A stretch of DNA of 64,000 nucleotides from Phialocephala subalpina (Eukaryota; Ascomycota; Leotiomycetes; Helotiales; Mollisiaceae): assembly GCA_900073065.1 (NCBI GenBank), contig FJOG01000011.1, positions 1,360,846-1,424,845 on the forward strand. The letters run 5' to 3'. Below the pieces are notes generated by a model. That model was not told the DNA's origin. It did no database searches and worked only from the letters and a program-made list of their open reading frames with translations. Positions within the stretch are counted from its first letter, which is position 1. Each line of letters opens with the position of its first letter. Of the stretch, positions 10,635-22,970 are shown one piece after another. A program made the position numbers and the translations under genes.

Positions 10635-11157
10635 GTTGAAAGATATTCAAATTGTATGGAATGTCTCGTATAGAAAGTGACTTATTGAAATCAAATAAAA
10701 TCAAAGACCAACAACATTGATATAAGTCTGACGTTTGCCCCCAGTAGCTCGTGGTAGCTATCATGATCTCATGGATGAAATATGCATCCCATCTGATCCG
10801 CGGAAATTGCACACTGGTGCACGACAAGTCTTCGATCCCGAAGCACCTTGTAGACTAGCTGTTACACTGGCGTCGGCTCTTTAACGCGGGAAGCTGGGCT
10901 GAGATCGAGAACATCGAGGGATGGATCTTACATAAGAGGACGCAGGACTCCGAGTGGTCGAGATATGCCATGTCCACACAAATTTGAGAACGCTGAAACT
11001 ACCCGTCTTGGATGCTGCGTTTGTCAACTTCGATTGAGGCTCAGCCGGTGCATTCTGACAGTAAATTTCAGCTGCAGATTCGGTAGCGATATGAAATTCG
11101 TGGGGTCTAGCGCGGGCTATCCTCTGAAATTCTTGACGGCGGTTTTAAAAAGACGCA
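10635..11157. other. Upstream region of catalase, no gene
   Basis: About 520 bases with no convincing coding frame. It ends abruptly at the first copy of the 250-bp duplication. Confidence 0.4.
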
Positions 11158-11657
11158 AGCAGACAACGTGGGATTATTCTCGAAAGATCCGAATGCCGAG
11201 ACATATCCGAGATATATATTAATCGCTGGTGGAGGTCGTGGCAACCCCGTCGTGGGGCTTGTAGTTGAAGAGACGTCAAAAATCGACGACGTCAACATTA
11301 ACTCAGCGAGAGGAGCGCCTACGCAGGCAACCCCCATTTGCCTCCGTGGGATACGATTGGAATGGCAACAGGCCACAAGGCATCAACACATATAACCAAG
11401 CCCTTATAGCAGACAACGTGGGATTATTCTCGAAAGATCCGAATGCCGAGACATATCCGAGATATATATTAATCGCTGGTGGAGGTCGTGGCAACCCCGT
11501 CGTGGGGCTTGTAGTTGAAGAGACGTCAAAAATCGACGACGTCAACATTAACTCAGCGAGAGGAGCGCCTACGCAGGCAACCCCCATTTGCCTCCGTGGG
11601 ATACGATTGGAATGGCAACAGGCCACAAGGCATCAACACATATAACCAAGCCCTTAT
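11158..11657. repeat. Perfect tandem duplication, 2 x 250 bp
   Basis: Bases 11158-11407 are repeated identically at 11408-11657. The unit starts AGCAGACAACGTGGG and ends ACCAAGCCCTTAT. Each copy contains a short imperfect hairpin (GAGCGCCTACGCAGGCAA...TTTGCCTCCGTGGG) related to the 64-bp element at 60263. The unit length equals that of the duplication at 5150-5649, although the sequences are unrelated. Confidence 0.95.
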
Positions 11658-12460
11658 CTAATTAAACGGTATTTGTATATTTACTTTTTAAGTAATTTAG
11701 ATTAATAATAATTATTTAATTAATTGATTTATATAAGTAATAATTTTAATATTCTTATTAATAAGTAATTTAGATTAATAATAATTATTTAATTAATTGA
11801 TTTATATAAGTAATAATTTTAATATTCTTATTAATAAATAAATTAAATCAAATTGAAGTTTTTCGGATTATATAAAAGGGGCGTTTATACCCAAAAAAAA
11901 TAAAAGTATTTATATAAAAAGGAAAGGTTTTACGAATAAAAAATATTCTTAGAAATAAAAATAAAATAAATTTTTTAAATTTTTTTAAAAAATATAAATA
12001 ATATTTAATTAATTATATTATATATTTCAAAATTATATAATTTGTTTAATATTTATATTTATAATTTGTTTTTATTTTAAATATAAAAATATAATTCGAA
12101 AAATTATATTCTTATAAATAAGATTAATAAAATAAAAATAAACGAAATTTCTTTTTAATAAAATAAAAATTTAAAAAAATTTATTTATTTAAATTAATAA
12201 AAATAATATTCGTTTAAAAATATTTATAAGAAACTTTAATCAAATAATAAATTTGGTTTATATAATAAATTTCATTAACTAGTTTATAAAGATATTTATT
12301 TACTTTTATATATATTATAAAAAAAAATTTCATTAAACGATTTATATATTATAAATATTATATATATTATTTCCAATAGGAGTATATTATACTATATTGA
12401 GTTAATATTACTGGTGTTATTGTAAAGGCACCTATTGATTCAATCTTATCAGTAAAAATT
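11658..12460. repeat. AT-rich RIP-like island with a 73-bp tandem repeat
   Basis: Extremely AT-rich sequence with long runs of A/T and TpA. Bases 11690-11762 are repeated directly at 11763-11835. No gene. It looks like an old transposon eroded by repeat-induced point mutation. Confidence 0.75.
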
Positions 12461-13009
12461 CATATCATTGCAAGGGCTGCAAGAAGGCAGCGGTAAAGCT
12501 GTGTCTGGCTTACTGCAATCGAATGGCGGGGCTTTTTCAGGGGCTTCGCGTACCATTTTTGAAGCGTCGCCATTCAGCGCCACAAAACAAGATTTCCCTT
12601 AAATTCACCGTATTTCTTTTAATAAGAGACTACGAATACTCGCGACCGCGCATTACATGATCTACAAACTTTAGAATAACTTTCTCGTCTTCAAGAAACC
12701 GATTCTTATATATACAAAGGGCTTCTGAGATGAGGGATTTCGCTAGTCAGCCTTGTTCTTCAACTCTTGGCTGGTGTCAGCCAATAGCTGTCTTGTGATT
12801 ACGCCATGGCTATGATGTAGGCAATAAGCAGCATCTCACTGGTTGCAGGTCTTCAGTGTTCCAAATCAGTTAGGCGTCGAGCTGTGGCTATGTCTTGAGG
12901 CTGAGGATTGCTTTGCCTACTTAAGTTTCGAGCCAGCCTCACGCGGAAAGGAGATCAGACAGCTTTTCGATATCATACAGCTCTGATATCGACTGATCAA
13001 GTCTCGGGT
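12461..13009. other. Intergenic, promoter side of the next gene
   Basis: Normal composition returns from about 12460. No coding frame other than the open 5' extension of the downstream gene (in frame from 12908 but without an earlier ATG that looks better than 13010). Confidence 0.35.
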
Positions 13010-16000
13010 ATGGCGACCAGAAATAGACGTAGACATTCGGATCAGGCCGGAGAATACAACTGGTCGGACTGGTCATGGGAAGAAAATCATGCAAAGTACT
13101 GGAGATATCGATTCAACTCGAAAGGTTAGTTGAAACCAAATACTCTTTCCGTGATATCATTCGTTTTTCAATCATCCACCAATGGGTTTTCCCTGTAATT
13201 TTCAATCTCAACTCTGCTGACAATTCATTTCTCCAGGCGAAAAGGTCTGGGATAGCCATGCCAGCTCCGCAACATCAGACGCGGCACCTCAAGGAGAGTA
13301 CGATCCATCTGGCAGCACCGACATCACCAGTTTTGCCAGCTCTTCCAGCTCTTCCCAAAACCAGTACTACAACAATGATGACTACCATCAATACAATGAT
13401 CAGACGCAACTTGATGATACGATTGATATTCTGGAGGAAGAATTTGCGAAGACGACTTTGACAGACCTGGATAGTGCCATTGACCCGTCGAACTACTATC
13501 GTAAAGATGACCGTAACGCCCGAGATACGTTCGGGGATGAGGAAGACGTACCCTATCTCGGCCAATCATATGACTCTGCGGCCACAGTTGCCCAAGGTAA
13601 GTATTTGATGGATCATGGCATTGCCGATACTAACGAGGTACTAACTCATTTAGCCACCCACAGCTCCAGTCGCCGAAGGAGTGATTTGCTAGCTCCGACG
13701 CCACCTGCGCCACTGCGACTGCCAAGTGATCTTTCAATTTCACCACAAGATGTCCACAAGGAGATCACAGGCGCAAAAGGAAAGCATGAGAAACTTGATC
13801 GGGGTACGTATACAAGCTAGTACTTAACAACGATACTCATTCAAACAGGGTTCAGGGTCCATCATTCCAAGTCATTCCAGCCTGGTCACGTGAGCTCAAT
13901 ACATTCCTAATCTGGAGATTTTACTCACAGAATAGATTTTCAAAGTCATTTGGGCGGAACCTGCGGGCGAGACGTCAAAATGGAAAACTTCGTCGATAAC
14001 CGATGTTACCAGCGAGGGATGGACTGTCCAAAAAAGCGAATATGGAGCAAGGGTATATTCTAGTGTGCGGCGGTTCGTGATCGTAGATACTAAGAAAGGT
14101 TATTCCAACTGCGTGTAGGTTATAGGCACAGTACACCCCTCTTACCGCCAGAAACTAACTTCCGTAGGCCAATTCTGACATACCAACGCCGTGGCTTTTT
14201 AAAATCAGGAGCCCATCCCGAAGATCATGCGGTTATATACACCAGTGATAAGCCTCCAAATGAGGCCGTGACACCGACTCTTACCCCTATTCATGTTCAG
14301 AGCAAGACGCCCCGAGACAAACTCCAGCCATTATCGTTTGTTAATTATGCAAAGATTTACACCGTTGAGCATAATGTCAAGGTCATGTTCATTGGTTGGA
14401 TTGCGAACGAGTCGCAGCGTTCTTTCGCCAAGGACTTCGACTATGTTTGGAAAGGCCACAGACAAATGTCGAGAGGAGACGTTGCCGACACGAGGGAGGA
14501 ACAAAGCCGGGGCTTATGGAAGCAAAAGTTACCTGTTCACTCTGCCAAGCCAGTGTTTAGACACACACAAAATCCAGCTGGCACAGGTACGACCTTGCAA
14601 CACCAGGCTGTCTATCCAAATAGAATGGCATCTCGACAATTTGACAACACCGCTTCCGATGAAGCGAATTCTATGAGGAACGCCATCCTCTCAGCTGATC
14701 CAATACCCCCCGCAATTTCAAAATCTCCTCTCATTGAACCAGAAAGTCCATTTAACATTAAATCAAACTTTGAGACGACTGAGACGAGTCAAGGTTTCCA
14801 GGTCGACTTGAGATCGGAGATTAAATCAACGATTGCAGACAGGGATGACCTTAACTCGTTGTCTCTGACAAGAAGGACACAGCAACAAACAACTGCAGAA
14901 GAACATCTTGGAATATTGTTTGCCGAAAGAGAAGAGCTTGTACCGGCTTGCGAAGAGGTATTGACAAAATTGGGAAGAGATAAATTTGTCGAGACCTTTC
15001 AAAAGCTATTGAAAAGATTCTATCTAGATATCTTGCCGCATGCAACAACGGATGCTCAAATGGCTCTATTGCATTTATTCCGGAGTCGTTGGGCTAGAAT
15101 CAGGATTGCAGAGCATGTAGTGGATATTCTACGCCCACAGACTGAAGATATGACGGCACAGAATGGGATATCCCTAATCTACGATAAAGCGTCTGAGTTT
15201 TCCGTGAGATTTGAGCAAGAGGTGAGCGCGGGACAGAAACTACGCGACCTTCAGAATTGGATCCCCGCCGAAGCTGACTGCAATGCCGTGGCACCTCCGG
15301 AAATTTCAGACTTTGATGACACCATGATGCATAGAAATATCGGCCGTGAGGATGAATACGACCATGACAATGACGATGAAGATGACGATGAAGGTGATAA
15401 CGAAACCCCAATCAAAGGATTGCCAAAGATCTCAGAAATGGAATGCTTCTTGACCAAAGGCGAAGCGTTCCAAAATTTTCACACTCACCTACGATTGTCT
15501 TTATTGCCAGCATCATTAGCGTCCTTGACGCGGATTATTATGTCCATTCCGAATGACCGGATATGGTTCTCTAGAGAAGATGACCACTATTTCTGGAACA
15601 AAGCAAAACTTTATATCGAGGAGAGTACTGGCTACAATTGGAATTGGTGGCCTTTGCAGCAACCGATGCGCAGACTCGAAGAAGCAGAAACACGGATACA
15701 TTGGCATTGTGTAAGTGCTCTCATGTGCTAATATCAGAGGACCAATTCACGTTCTAATCGGAGAGCAGCATTGTGGCAAACTTTTATGGGCCGAATTGCC
15801 ATCTTCCCAAGTTAAGAATTACCAAGCACTCCTTGAACATCGCTGCAAACAATTGCAACACAGACATTTGTGTAAACTGAAAGGTTTGAAGTCGACCGGA
15901 AAGCTAGGCCTCGCCAGTTTCGTCCAAGCTGCATCCAACATTGCTCTGGAGACATATCACTCATACACATCATCAGGAAATGGCTCCAGCACAGCTTCCG

Positions 16001-16862
16001 TAGGAGCAGAACAATCGTCATCATCATCACCCAGGCAGAGTGGATCTCAAACCACAACGTCCCCCGGGTCCTCTCAGCCTTCATCTTTGCCCAGTCAACA
16101 AGGTGTACAGATGGACCCGAGTGATGCGACCAACATCCAGCTATTCATCCTCTTTGGCGTAAAAGGCACTCGCCGAACAACTGAGCTTGCTCAACTAGAC
16201 ACTAAAAAGTATTGTGATGATAATGTATTCTTTCGAGACCTTCGACAAAGGTATAAAGACATGCGTGGTTTCTGGAGGTACTGGTTCTCGGTATGGAGGT
16301 TCAGCCACTGCGACTTCGTCAAGGTCACGATTGCCCATTCCTTCTTCTTGTCAACGTCCTAACTGAGTGCTTCTAGTTCGAGAGGGTTAGAGCCGACAGA
16401 TTCGTTCTTCGAGGAAAGAGCCTTCCTGAAACCATGGATTACGAGTACAAGCCCCGCCCGCCAAACGCCGAGAACCCACCGATATCAAGACATGAGTTTG
16501 AGCTGGCCTTCGCGGTCTGCCCCAATAGATGTCGGCTTGCCAACATTCATGACTGTGTCGAGCCAGCCGACGGCACCTTTGCTATCGAGCGGATCCCTAA
16601 GCGCAGAGGGCCTCTGGAAATAAGAGAAAGCTCTATAGAGCGAGCCTGGGGTATCCAAGCCCAGAATGACATATCTGCGATAGGTGTCGTCACCTATCAT
16701 TTTCTGGCTATTGCGGCAACAATTGGATTCATGGGTTGGTGGATACATGGCCACGCAGGGGATTTGCAGACAGCGACGGTGCCGTTGAGCATTGCAATTT
16801 CTCTTATCGCATTATTTTGGAGCACAGTAGGGGTGCTGAAGCTTTTGAGGGAGCCTGTGTGA
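13010..16862 (+). CDS. Large fungal protein of unknown function with two C-terminal membrane segments
   Basis: Eight exons (13010-13124, 13237-13596, 13654-13803, 13849-13889, 13936-14114, 14168-15710, 15769-16323, 16377-16862) join in one frame of 1142 residues. The N-terminal 250 residues are polar and low-complexity (Ser/Gln/Asn/Asp). A conserved block containing FKVIWAEP precedes a long helical middle with an acidic run (DEYDHDNDDEDDDEG). A Cys-rich segment (HWHCHCGKLLW), a Ser-rich linker, and a conserved C-terminal region with FWRYWFSVWRFSHCDFVKFERV and PRPPNAENPPIS follow. The last 80 residues contain two hydrophobic helices. This arrangement recurs in many ascomycete genomes as uncharacterised proteins; no enzyme motif is visible. 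The C-terminal helices suggest membrane anchoring. Confidence 0.85.
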
Positions 16863-17208
16863 GGTCAGTTAAGATGCTGTAGAAATTGAGCGCGATTGAT
16901 AAAGAAAGAGGGATCCATTTTCTAGAAGTATCACTAGCTAGGATACCAAGCAATTCCGATGTGAATCCCTCCCGAGTACTGTAATTTCCGTAAATCGAAC
17001 ACCCGTTGAGTACCAAAGCTGCTGACTGGAGGCATCTGCACCCACGGAGACGGTGCCATCAACCAAACACGTGACCATATTCACGCAGCCACACAACAAC
17101 AGCCCAATGCAGCCTTGCACTCTGTCCAGGAAGTTTCCGTGCAGTTCATAATCACTGATTTTTTCGTTGGAGAAACGGTGATACATATTCCGGATCTAGG
17201 CAATTTCC
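16863..17208. other. Intergenic, convergent gene ends
   Basis: About 350 bases, nothing recognised. Confidence 0.35.
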
Positions 17209-17867
17209 CTACTTCGCGATGAGGCTTGCGAGCTGGTCATAACATCCATCGCCAGCGTACTTTCTTGTGAATCGTTGCAAGGCTTGAAGGTCCAAGTTCT
17301 TAACGATGCATCTTCCTCTCGCAGCATCTCCCGGGTTCGGGGATAGAGTTTTTGGTACCGGGTAGTCGATAGACCAGCAGGTATGTTTGGGATATCGAAA
17401 AGCGAAATTTCTAGGTCTAGCAGCCGTAATTGAGGTCACCATGTTGGTCCGAAGACAAGCGTACCATGCTGAAGTAATGTGCGCCAAAAAAAAGTTCCAA
17501 CCCTTGCGACAGAATTCGAAGGTTGGAGGGTCACCGCCTTTGAGAGTAAGCTCGAGATGTTTGGCATGAACAAGATTGTCGATGAAAGCGTGGAGTATTG
17601 GACTAAACATAGTCGAGTTTTGGACAAGCTCCGCTTCATCGTGTGCATTGAGATTTGCCAAAGATCCCTCTAGGCAAATGGCAAGGTGAGTTAGCGAAGG
17701 CAAGGTGGGGAGTTTGTAGACGAAGTCTCGACGGTTCTGACTCGGTGTAGATGATCTAATTGTCCTCCTGGGAAATGACAACTCAAGTGCCTCCGAAGCC
17801 GAAGTCAATTATGGTAGTCAGTTATTTGGTCTATGATAGGATGATTTACTTTGCATCGACTCGACAT
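17209..17867 (-). CDS. Hypothetical protein, possibly F-box/LRR-like
   Basis: The 199-codon frame at 17808-17209 has no ATG near its start (it opens with TTG). A plausible short first exon at 17867-17850 (ATG, six codons) with a GTAAAT donor and an acceptor before ALELSFP gives a protein of roughly 195 residues. It contains leucine-rich text (LPTLPSLTHLAICLEGSL) and a pattern of alternating hydrophobic residues reminiscent of the C-terminal parts of fungal F-box-associated proteins, but no F-box is visible. It may be a truncated copy. No function is assigned. Confidence 0.4.
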
Positions 17868-18033
17868 TTGTAGAGGATAATCGCTTAAAGTGTGTCCTGG
17901 AATGATCAGCACATGCTGGAGTGCACTTGTCATGTCTGACTTAGGTAGACAACATGTCCTTGGGTGAATTGCTAGGCACAGCGTGTTGCCGCAGCACAGA
18001 CTTTGGTCAAGTTCCGATGAAAGAGCCGTCTAG

Positions 18034-18354
18034 CTACCAACTCGAAAACCAGTTCTTGTGCTCTAGCACTTTATGATCATGTACATACCCTTCCGGGAAC
18101 TCAACCTCAGCCAGGTACAGCTCGGGCGGTGCAGGAAACAGTGTCTCAATTTTCTCCTTGAGCGGAATACCCATATACTTCTCCACCAATTCCTGGGGCA
18201 CTTTTATCTGCTCATTCCACTCCCACAGCCCCTCAAAATCTCTGCACTTCTTCTCGACATTGAAGTCAGGGAGCGGAGACGGTTGTCCCATCATCCAGAC
18301 ACTCGTGACTATATTCATCTTGCGACGGCCCAATATCCAAACTTCAATGAACAA
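18034..18354 (-). pseudogene. Orphan C-terminal fragment, possibly UstYa/DUF3328-like
   Basis: A frame of 106 codons, opening with TTG (first ATG at about codon 13), encodes a polar segment with KKCRDFEGLWEWNEQ followed by a Pro/Glu-rich tail. The CRDFxxLxxW pattern is like the end of DUF3328 (UstYa) proteins, but the diagnostic HxxHC motifs that should precede it are absent and no upstream exon was found. I treat it as a fragment of uncertain origin. Confidence 0.3.
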
Positions 18355-19098
18355 AATAGCTCTGGAACAAAATGACTAAATACATAATTTTGTTGCTCAG
18401 CCTAGGCTCGTCGAGTGGAATCAAGCACTTGCTCGAGGAGGAGAAGCAGTCTATTAGGCTGTGACTGGTAAACTGCGATATTATTGTAATCCTTGCAATG
18501 GCAAGGGAAAAATCTGCCATGGACTCAAATTTGGAAGGCAGGGCTGGTCTTCTTCTTTTCTAGGACAATTATTCCGCCGCACGTGCCGCGAATGCAGCTT
18601 TCAGGCTGTCCAAAGTTCTGAGACGAGGAACAGAGACAGACAAGTACGGCATGTGCCTCTCGCAGGAGCATTCCTTGGATTAGATATTTAATGAGTCTGC
18701 GGGACTAGAAGGCGACGATGGAAACATTGTTCGCAAGTGATGGGTACACTAGTGGGCCCGGCACGAAGTCCGACAGTACAACAGCAACATCGGAAGACGC
18801 AAGCAAGGGTGATGACTGGCATGAAGAGCGCAAAATTGATAGGCAGCAGCCTGATGAGAGGTTCAGGAACAGATGATCGAGGGGCATTATGGCCACGACT
18901 CTCAATGCTCGGACGTAATGTAATACAGTATTTGGTTCCTTGCTCGCTCTTCTTGCCGTCAACTTTGACACACAACAGCCATTGTGCAAATTGCGTGCTT
19001 CCTCAGACGAATATAAAACCTCGAACAGCCCCAACAAGATCTTCCATCTGCTCTTTCCAAATCTCCCACTCCATCAAACAAATTCTTCTTCAGAAAGG
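18355..19098. promoter_or_regulatory. Upstream region of the phosphonoacetate hydrolase gene, with TATA box
   Basis: A TATAAAA box lies at 19012-19018, about 85 bases before the ATG at 19099. This spacing supports 19099 as the start and argues against an in-frame extension to 18940. No other gene is recognised in this 740-base interval. Confidence 0.45.
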
Positions 19099-20364
19099 AT
19101 GTCAGCTCAAAGCAGACTTTCGGGTTCAATTGAACTCCACGGTCGTACCTATCGCCTCCCTCGTCAACCAACAGTCATCGTCTGCGTCGATGGATTCGAC
19201 CCCTCATACCTAGAACGCGGTTGCGCAGACGACATCCTCCCAAACTTCTCCAAGTTCCTCCAAACTGGCTTCCATACCACGGCCAAGTGCGCAATGCCCT
19301 CCCTCACGAACCCCAACAACGTCTCCATCATAACCGGCGTCCCAACCTCTATTCATGGCATCTCCGGCAATTTCTACCTCGACAAAGTTACCGGCGAAGA
19401 ACACATGATCCTCGACGATTCCCTACTTCGCGGATCCACAATTTTGGAATTGATGGCAGACAAGGGCGTGAGAGTTGCTGCTATTACTGCGAAGGATAAA
19501 CTGAGGAAGATTTTGAATCATGGTCTTGCGCCCGAGAGAGGAGCGATTTGTTTCTCTGCCCAAGCAGCTGCCAGTTGTACGGTGGAAGAACATGGTATTA
19601 GTGATGTTGAGGAATGGCTTGGCCGGGCTGCGCCTGAGCAATATTCTGGGGATCTGTCAATCTATGTCCTCGATGCTGGGCTCAAGTTGCTGGAAGAGAA
19701 TAGAGCGGATCTCTTCTACCTCACCCTCTCTGATTACATTCAGCATAAACATGCTCCTGGATCTCTGGAGTCGGATGCGTTTCTGAAGGAACTCGATGAG
19801 AGACTTGGGAGGTTTGCGGAGTTGGGAGCGGTTGTGGCTGTCACTGGGGATCATGGGATGAGTGATAAATCGAAGGAAGACGGGTCTCCGAATGTTCTTT
19901 TCTTGGAGACGGAGTTGACAGCGAGATGGCCGAAAAGTGGCGCGAGAGTCATTTGCCCCATCGCGGATCCATTTGTTCGACATCATGGGGCTTTGGGCGG
20001 CTTCGTTCGAGTTCACTTGCTTGGTGAAGTGGGAGCCAATAATATTGATGAGATGGTCAGATACTGTCGGTCGTTGCCGCAGGTGGAGGTTGCGTATACG
20101 GGTGCAGAAGCTGCTGCTGTATTTGAGATGCCGTTGGATCGAGAGGGCGATTTAGTGGTGATTTCGAAGGGGGATGCTGTCATTGGTAGCAGGGGGGAGG
20201 AACATGATCTGTCCCAGCTTCAAGGATTCAGACTGCGGTCTCATGGCGGGCTGTCTGAGGAGAGGATTCCGTTGATCAGATCCACGCCTCTGGTCCATGG
20301 GGATCGAGTTGAACCAAGTGTTTGGCGAAACTTCGATGTTTTCGATCTTGCTCTCAACTGGTGA
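19099..20364 (+). CDS. phnA: Phosphonoacetate hydrolase
   Basis: An intronless 421-residue protein of the alkaline-phosphatase/nucleotide-pyrophosphatase superfamily, expected to split the C-P bond of phosphonoacetate into acetate and phosphate with two zinc ions. The N terminus reads HGRTYRLPRQPTVIVCVDGFDP, typical of bacterial PhnA. Visible ligands and nucleophile: Asp31 (VDGFDP), Thr70 (SLTNPNN), Asp212 and His216 (DYIQHKH), Asp251 and His252 (TGDHGMSD) and His382 (RSHGGLSE). The first ATG after the TATA box (19099) gives the family's usual length; an in-frame start at 18940 would add an unconserved extension. No signal peptide, so cytosolic. Its 3' end faces that of a Zn2Cys6 regulator 177 bases away. 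Lack of introns and the bacterial distribution of the family hint at ancient transfer. Confidence 0.9.
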   Translation: MSAQSRLSGSIELHGRTYRLPRQPTVIVCVDGFDPSYLERGCADDILPNFSKFLQTGFHTTAKCAMPSLTNPNNVSIITGVPTSIHGISGNFYLDKVTGEEHMILDDSLLRGSTILELMADKGVRVAAITAKDKLRKILNHGLAPERGAICFSAQAAASCTVEEHGISDVEEWLGRAAPEQYSGDLSIYVLDAGLKLLEENRADLFYLTLSDYIQHKHAPGSLESDAFLKELDERLGRFAELGAVVAVTGDHGMSDKSKEDGSPNVLFLETELTARWPKSGARVICPIADPFVRHHGALGGFVRVHLLGEVGANNIDEMVRYCRSLPQVEVAYTGAEAAAVFEMPLDREGDLVVISKGDAVIGSRGEEHDLSQLQGFRLRSHGGLSEERIPLIRSTPLVHGDRVEPSVWRNFDVFDLALNW

Positions 20365-20541
20365 TGGTTGCGAGTGGGAGTTGAATTTGGCGGTTGGGCT
20401 AAAAGACGGCTGTGTGTCGAGCGGATTTTGGATTTTTGAGGCCATTGGGTTATAACAATAATATATCTGCTTGATACAAAGATTCGCCTTAGAGCCTGAT
20501 GTGCCCATCCGTGAACACTCTAGCAGACTGATCAAGAATTC

Positions 20542-22533
20542 TCAGTGGAATCCCAGAAACCCTGGATCAAACTCATTCGGATAAGGCAAGAAATTGTTGC
20601 AGTCCCCAATGTAATCCATACTCCAAGAACAATTCCCATAATTATCGAGAGCAAGGTTTCCATTCTCGAGGGGGTCGACATTGTTCGCACTAGGTTGACA
20701 AAATTGATTCATAGCGTTCCGCAAACTTCTCGCGACGCTACGAAGTGGGTGCTCTGCCTGTACCCGTGTTGAGCAGCCTTGGAAGACCTCGACTAGACGA
20801 TAGAGTGCTGTTGAAACTTCGGCCTTGTCAAGATAAGACATCATTGGTTCCCTTTCCGATGCCTTCATCAAAGAGATGGATGCAAATGCTATCATGGTAT
20901 TGAAATAAGAAGGTAAAAATTCTAGCCGCTGCTGGAAGTCGGTGCCAAAGGCGATGGATTGAACGATCGACAATGCGCCGTCGAGAGCACAGCGTTCGAG
21001 CTTCCCTTTCTCGTCGAACGTGGCCGGCGACCTTGCATGTTTGTGAGAAGAACCACGGAATGTATGTGAAAACAGTGACAGTTTTGCGCAGTGAATATAC
21101 AAGTCGAAAAGCTGTTGAGAAAACTCGTAAGGTTGGGCAATGCCGGCCGTATCTGGGCGGTGACATGTCGAGCGGCACAAGTCAAAACAGCTACCGAGAG
21201 CTTCTATCTCAGCTACTCGTTCTTCAGTGATGGAAGCCTCTATATCCGCTCCAAAAATGTCGAAAACTTTGCTCGAGATTGACCAGAGCTCGACTTGGTT
21301 TATGAGCATCTCGTCGCCCGGAATGCAGTGTGCGCTTTGTAGGAAGGTCTTCGGGCTCTTCAGGGAATGGAAGTCTCTCGTCATTGGTGGCTTCCCGTAG
21401 GTCAGAGAGCAGTGGTGATCGCATACGTATACTAGAAAATACAGCCGAGTACGTTCGTAGCACTCTGACTTTGCGTGCGGCATTTTCGTGATGCATCGAT
21501 GGAGGTTTAGGTCGTTGGCCATTCGAACAGCTATCAAGATGTCAGCTATTGCCTCTCAGTTCTAGTCTCCAAGAGACTACGGAAACTCGCGAACATACCC
21601 AACCCGATCAATGTCGAGGAGACTTTGTTCAGCCAAAATGCCCCAATGCAAAGAGCTCGAACGTCATCGACGCTGTGATGTCGTGAGAACAGTCTGCCTG
21701 AGACTTCCTGGAGAAATGTGTCATAACACCTGTTATAACTTGGTGAATCTGCGCTGAATGAGCCCACTGTGCAGATGGCAGTTGTCAACAGAGACGATCG
21801 AGCTCGGACATTGGCGAGGCAATCATTCGCAGCCAAAACCTGAGGTATGCAAGGCTCCATAGACTTTTGATAGACAGCGAAGCACGTTTCCGCTGCTTCA
21901 AGGGTGATTATTCCACTGCTGATCAAATCTGGCTTAGGCTTAGACTGCGTCCCGTTCTCAGCAAATGTGAGAGTGATGATCGATGAACCAGGGAATGACC
22001 CTAGATTGCAGGAGAGATTGAGGTTAACATCGCTGGCGGGTTCTGCTTGGAGTAATGATGTAGGATCATTGTTGGCTGGCTCTATGTTGCTATTCGAGAC
22101 TGCCGGCGAGGCTTGAGACCCCGGTGTCGATGCTGAAGAGGAATGCTGATGATTTCTGTCAAGCGTGAGAGCCGCTTCGATTTTCTCCAATCTCTTCTCC
22201 ATGACCTCTTTCCACCTGATCTCAAAGTTAATGCTTGATTACACCAAGTGACACAAGACAGCTTAGCGTACCCTGCGTCGCCTTCTAAGATCATCTGTAG
22301 GCTCTTGTTCACCGTGCATGGAAGTCCTCGAGTTTTGCAGCGACTACATGGTGGACTGCCGCTCAGATGACACTTTATCTAATCACGAGTCAGTTGTGAG
22401 TCCAGCAATGGATAGTCTACATTACCTTCTGTTTCCGACATGCGACGCAAGCTGTGATTTTTCGGGAGATGTCCGGAAGCTTCCTATCGCCGAACGAGTC
22501 TCGTAGAGACATTGCAGCCGATGAGACAGCCAT
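20542..22533 (-). CDS. Zn2Cys6 transcription factor with fungal-specific TF domain
   Basis: Four exons (22533-22426, 22378-22272, 22215-21599, 21530-20542) give 606 residues. The zinc cluster straddles intron 1: Cys29, 32, 39, 47, 50 and 57 in ACVACRKQK / IKCHLSGSPPCSRCKTRGLPC. It is followed by a short coiled-coil-like linker (MEKRLEKIEAAL), a Ser/Asn-rich spacer and a fungal-specific transcription-factor domain (LAVRMANDLNLHR is its most conserved motif). A longer N terminus to 22623 is open, but MAVSS at 22533 gives the usual 28 residues before the first Cys. It lies tail-to-tail with phnA, which makes regulation of phosphonate use a guess worth testing, not an established link. Confidence 0.85.
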
Positions 22534-22970
22534 GACGGAGAGATGGCCGAGATTGCGTACGGAAAAGGTGAATAAGGAGGAAGAGTAAAACGGATGTGAA
22601 GGAATGAGATGGGAGGAGACCACTTCTGCTCTGACTTACCACGTGCGCGTCCCCGACATATCGGCACGAAGTCCGATGCTTACTATGTAGATCTCTACAT
22701 CGAGAAATGCTCTTCCGTTGCAAGTTCAATTAAAACGTGAAGAGGAGGGCGAAACACTGATGAAGAAAAGCTTCAAAGTTAGAAAGTTAGAAATTCTACG
22801 AGTTTCAACAATTATCGTCTCCAAAAAAGGAGATACTCAAAAGGAGGAAGTTGCTCTTTCCAAGCGGTGGGGCTGACAAATGCAGCAGCCAATGATAAAC
22901 TCGCTTGCTAGCCTCAGCCACGGTGCAAATTTCTCTCTCAAGTTTCAACACCAGCCAAAAAATGCAAAAA
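22534..22970. other. Intergenic
   Basis: Upstream region of the regulator. The stretch next to the 5S gene, read on the minus strand, contains T-runs just after position 22971 that would serve as the RNA polymerase III terminator. Confidence 0.35.

Noticed and set aside
11658..12460. Mitochondrial DNA insertion in the AT-rich island
   Set aside because: No mitochondrial gene or intron motif can be read; TpA-rich decay fits RIP better.
18034..18354. Functional UstYa-type oxidase of a peptide-toxin cluster
   Set aside because: The HxxHC motifs and the membrane anchor are absent and no precursor peptide or partner genes are nearby.
18940..19098. Longer N terminus for the phosphonoacetate hydrolase
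   Set aside because: A TATA box lies inside it at 19012 and the extension is not conserved in character; the start at 19099 fits the family.
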